In this document: positions 60,663 through 64,000 of the stretch, one piece after another
Layout: every line of letters begins with the position of its first letter
How positions within the stretch are numbered: position 1 is the first letter of the stretch
Assembly (NCBI RefSeq): GCF_018691265.1
Contig: NW_024881296.1
Span: forward strand, 10,447,427 to 10,511,426
Direction of reading: 5' to 3'
Length of the DNA stretch: 64,000 nucleotides
Origin: Tyto alba
Lineage: Eukaryota; Chordata; Aves; Strigiformes; Tytonidae
Made by a program: the position numbers and the translations under genes
Notes under the pieces: generated by a model
The model's database searches: none
Seen by the model: only the letters and a program-made list of their open reading frames with translations
Told to the model about the DNA's origin: nothing

Positions 60663-63600
60663 GCATGTTTCACCTCCACAGTGCTCAGAAGTTATTAAAA
60701 ACTCTTCTGACACAAACATTTATTCAGTATCTTATTCCTTCACTTGGGCAGAAATATTGGTAGCTGTCTAGTGTTTTGGGCTCCTTTCATATCATCAGTA
60801 CTTTCATTTCTTCAGTTACAGTGAGGAATAACAACATCTCATCCAAATAGTGGGGTTTTATACTCTGGTGACAAATTACAGAACATGATAAATGAGTGCT
60901 ATATCAAACAGGTTGTGCAGGGAGATCAAAAGTCTGGTATTGGTGCTCTGAAGAACTGGGAGACTTAGGAAGAGCTTACAGGCCTGTTAGATATATACTG
61001 AAGAAAGCATCCAATGAACTAGCTGGTTTTAAGCATCATAATACTGATATTAGTATGGTAATAATGACAGAATTTGTACTATCTTTAAAGGTTGGATGGT
61101 AAACATGATATCTTACTATCTATAAGGCAAGAAAAAAGGATTTTCTCCCGTGTTTTCTTTTCGATTGTAAAGGACTTGGACATTGTTTGCAATTCCGGAA
61201 TAAGGTCAAAAACGGACCTGAACTGTTATTCTGAACATTGCTGATTTTGGTCTTTTAACAGGAGGAGGTGGGTAACAAACAAAAAGAACTTCACCAAAAC
61301 CTGGAGAAACAAAGCTATCATTAACTGTACTCTCTTTCCCCCACCTCACATATACGCACAAACAAATCAACCATGGAAGAGCTTCCAGTATCTGAATGGT
61401 TAAAGAACAGACATGTAATTTTGACAATATTACATGTTTTTCTTTTCCCATATTGAGTTGAATATATAGGGTAGTATATCCCTGCGTTTCCTTATAGAAT
61501 TTGAAAAGGGATTGCTTTGGGCTATTGGCATGGGTATAGGCTAAGATTTTCGGTGGGTATATATCTTCATAAGATCCATACTTCTCTCAAATCAGCTGAG
61601 AAATCAGGAGTTTATTGTAAGCTGCAGACATTAATTCAAGAGAGTATAACGTACTTCTGTGAAGAATATGTAGTCCATGTTCTGGGAAAAGGTATGGAAT
61701 TTCAGTGATATTATATGTTACAGTAGGTTCTAGAGCATCTTTCATTTCTGCCACTACTTTTTGAATAGGAAAAAAAATAATAGAAATTCTATATGTCACC
61801 ATCAGAGTGTCTTTCTCTGCAGTACACAGCTTCTCTATTTTTTTGTCTATCATACACTGTAAGAAAATTCATGATCATTTGTGTCCCCTCCTGTATTTCA
61901 GATGTATTGACTAACATTTGTTTCAAAATTACAGGCTTGTCCATTTTGGCGGGGGTTTAGGTTTGATTTTGGTTTTGTCTTTATTTTAAATATTGCTTCA
62001 TAAGCAAGGTTACCTGTTTAATGAAATATATTCATGTTGATTTTTTCCCCCCTAAAAGTCTGCTGGTATTTATTTGTATTTTGCTCTAAGCTTAAAAAAT
62101 TCTTTTAAAAATTGAAGTAGTTATTGTTACCCTGGCTTTACTCTACTTGTGTGGAGTTACCGATTATTTGAGTCAGTCTGCTTTTCTGCATTGTATGTAT
62201 TTTAAAAATTGGTATCTCTCATTGTCTTTGGTATATTCACAACTATGAGAAAAAATTATTAACCAGTGTCTATGAGATCTAAAGCTGCATTCTCCAAAGA
62301 TTTGCACAGACACAGCAGACCAGATGGGTAGTACAGTAAAGGTAAATCAATTTATACAACTAGCAGAATACAAAGAGTGATGTGACTACCATCATATGTA
62401 TTTACCTGCTTGACACTTTAGCTTGAATGACCAGATGCAGAGCTGTAGTGTGTTGGCTGACCAGCATTTGCCAAAATTAATGAACCTTTGGGTCTTTGTC
62501 TTTAATTATGTTATGTTTGATTGCTCTATAATGCTCTTTTGGATATGTCATTAATTTCTTGCTGTAAACTACAGACTGGTATTATTTATGAAGATTATAA
62601 ATTTGTGCTTGCTGAAGTAAAAACAATATGACAACTGGTATTTTGTTTCCGCCCATACTCCCCCGAGACCCTTTCAAATATTACAGAACCACATTTTTAG
62701 AGTGTATAATCATGATACATGTAAGGCTACTACCTGTTGTTTCCAGTCTTCAAATTAGACTACAGTTTGCATCTGTCGATATTTGGATTAATGCAATTCT
62801 AAACATCATTTGTATTTAAAAGAGATAATTATGATAGTACATTCTGCCACTTCAAAATCTTTTTTTAAAATGTATAACCAGTCCTCTGTATTTAAAGACA
62901 TATCAATAATCCTGTTTTGCTGAAAGAAACCCTGGAGAATAAACAAGGAAAATACATTTTTTGAATGTGTGCACTTTTACTAGAAATTTTGAGGCAGAAT
63001 CAAGCATGATTCATTTCTGTTGAATGATGAGAACTTACCACAGCCTAAAGAGATTTCCCCTATAATAGAAATCAGAGCTTAACATTCTCCTGAAGTAGTA
63101 GTGTAACGTCTTTTGTTCCCCTAAATTAGCTTGGATAGTTGGTGGAAGCACAGTGGTACCACATCACCAATGAATATTCTGTGTCAGGGCTGCTTCACAC
63201 TCTGGTTTCTCTGTCCTGGTCTGCAGTGCAGTAAGAACCAAGCTGTGCTTCTCCAAGGTCTCTTGTAGAGTTCAAGACATGATAACTATACTCCTATAAT
63301 CTTTCACTTTGATAATTTGTCACTATTACTTTTGGGCAATGCGAGACACTTTATTATGTGTGTGGTTTCATCAAATATAAAGCCCTCATCTGGCTTTACT
63401 CACTCAGTTAAGATCCTTCCAATTATTTGGTGCAGGTTTTGAATCTGAACTTTGTTTTGATTCAGGCACTGTCACCTGGGGCCAGGTATATCAACACAGC
63501 CTGGAATCTGAGTTTGTAATTTTGCTTCCATACATTTCGGCCCCTTAGATTTGTCTTTCTCCTTCAAAACAATTGAATACCTTTCTTAATTTTTGCTACC

Positions 63601-63838
63601 ACTCGTTTAAACTAAAGCACTCGCCACAAATTATCTGTATATTTTGGTCAAAAACATTTGACTGGGAACATAACTGTCCCTGAATATATTACCAGTGTTT
63701 GTACTTGAAGCAGTGTGTCTGAGGTACATGTTCCAGCAGTTTTACTGGTTATGCATTCACTGGTTATGTCTTTTATTACTGTATACAGTTCCATACTATG
63801 ATGTGTCATCCTAAACTAATCTCTTACTTCAATTTCAG

Positions 63839-63931
63839 TATGTGAGACAGAAGCAGCAAAAGTTTATCAGCTATCACTAGAAGAGCACCTCCAGCCTTTC
63901 AAAGACAGCATGGAGCAATTCATTAGTCAAG
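63839..63931 (+). CDS. FMN2: FMN2 exon: FH2 C-terminal part
   Basis: This 93-nt exon supplies two bases of Val, then 30 residues ([20 protein letters not shown], then [10 protein letters not shown]), and one base of the next codon. The acceptor is CAATTTCAG and the donor is CAAG followed by GTAAAT. It aligns in order with the human FMN2 segment CEVEAGKVYQ to FKENMEQF, with scattered conservative changes. It belongs to the last helices of FH2. The remaining roughly 100 residues, including the Spire-binding tail known from FMN2, must be encoded beyond the window. Confidence 0.95.
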
Positions 63932-64000
63932 GTAAATAATGAAACGTCACTTAACCTTTTCATGACATTTCAAAGGAAAGTTATGGGAACAATGTTTATA
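63932..64000 (+). other. FMN2: Start of the next FMN2 intron
   Basis: This begins with GTAAAT and runs to the window end; no further exon is visible. Confidence 0.9.

Larger units (their letters stand above)
52747..63838 (+). other. FMN2: FMN2 intron, 11.1 kb
   Basis: This intron is in phase 1 on both sides (Val codon G|TA). It contains an inverted-repeat element (54758-54840), T-rich tracts (59103-59138 and 60643-60662) and a pair of fair splice sites around 58189-58255 discussed under rejected items. The rest, including 55.3-58.0 and 60.7-63.8 kb, is AT-rich with nothing recognised. Confidence 0.85.

Overview
This is a vertebrate nuclear genome window, most likely avian. It is AT-rich and dominated by introns, with one split gene on the + strand. 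The bird assignment rests on a 5'-truncated CR1 LINE at about 47070-47630, which has the CR1 3' end typical of birds, and on compact but still multi-kilobase introns. Crocodilians and turtles also carry CR1, so 'sauropsid, probably bird' is the safe statement.

The gene is formin-2 (FMN2), an actin nucleator and elongator. I could reconstruct ten consecutive coding exons by joining GT-AG boundaries in phase: 3760-5450, 6459-6603, 19148-19235, 41534-41595, 49116-49207, 49352-49481, 50431-50577, 52386-52445, 52626-52746 and 63839-63931. Together they give 2629 nt, or 876 complete codons plus one base, with no frameshift or in-frame stop. The first exon carries a coiled-coil segment, a linker, the whole proline-rich FH1 region and the first residues of FH2. 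The other nine exons carry most of the FH2 actin-binding domain. The N-terminal half of the protein lies upstream of the window. Roughly the last 100 residues (end of FH2 and the Spire-interacting tail) lie downstream.

Layout: 1-3759 is upstream intron containing one strong candidate 33-nt microexon (506-538). 5451-19147 holds two introns with simple repeats only. 19236-41533 is a 22-kb intron with the most structure: an old antisense CR1/L3-type LINE (about 26360-28250) in which reverse-transcriptase motifs can still be read, then a C/T-rich minisatellite with 28-bp units (28690-29050), which runs into a CpG island (about 29040-29480). 41596-49115 holds a dispersed repeat pair and the CR1 copy. 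49116-52746 is a tight cluster of six exons with two very short introns. 52747-63838 is an 11-kb intron with little recognisable content.

I found no second protein-coding gene, no tRNA or rRNA gene, and no bacterial-type system. The observations most worth follow-up are the intragenic CpG island as a possible internal promoter, the candidate microexon, the tandemly repeated FH1-coding minisatellite, the old LINE and the two unnamed dispersed repeat families.
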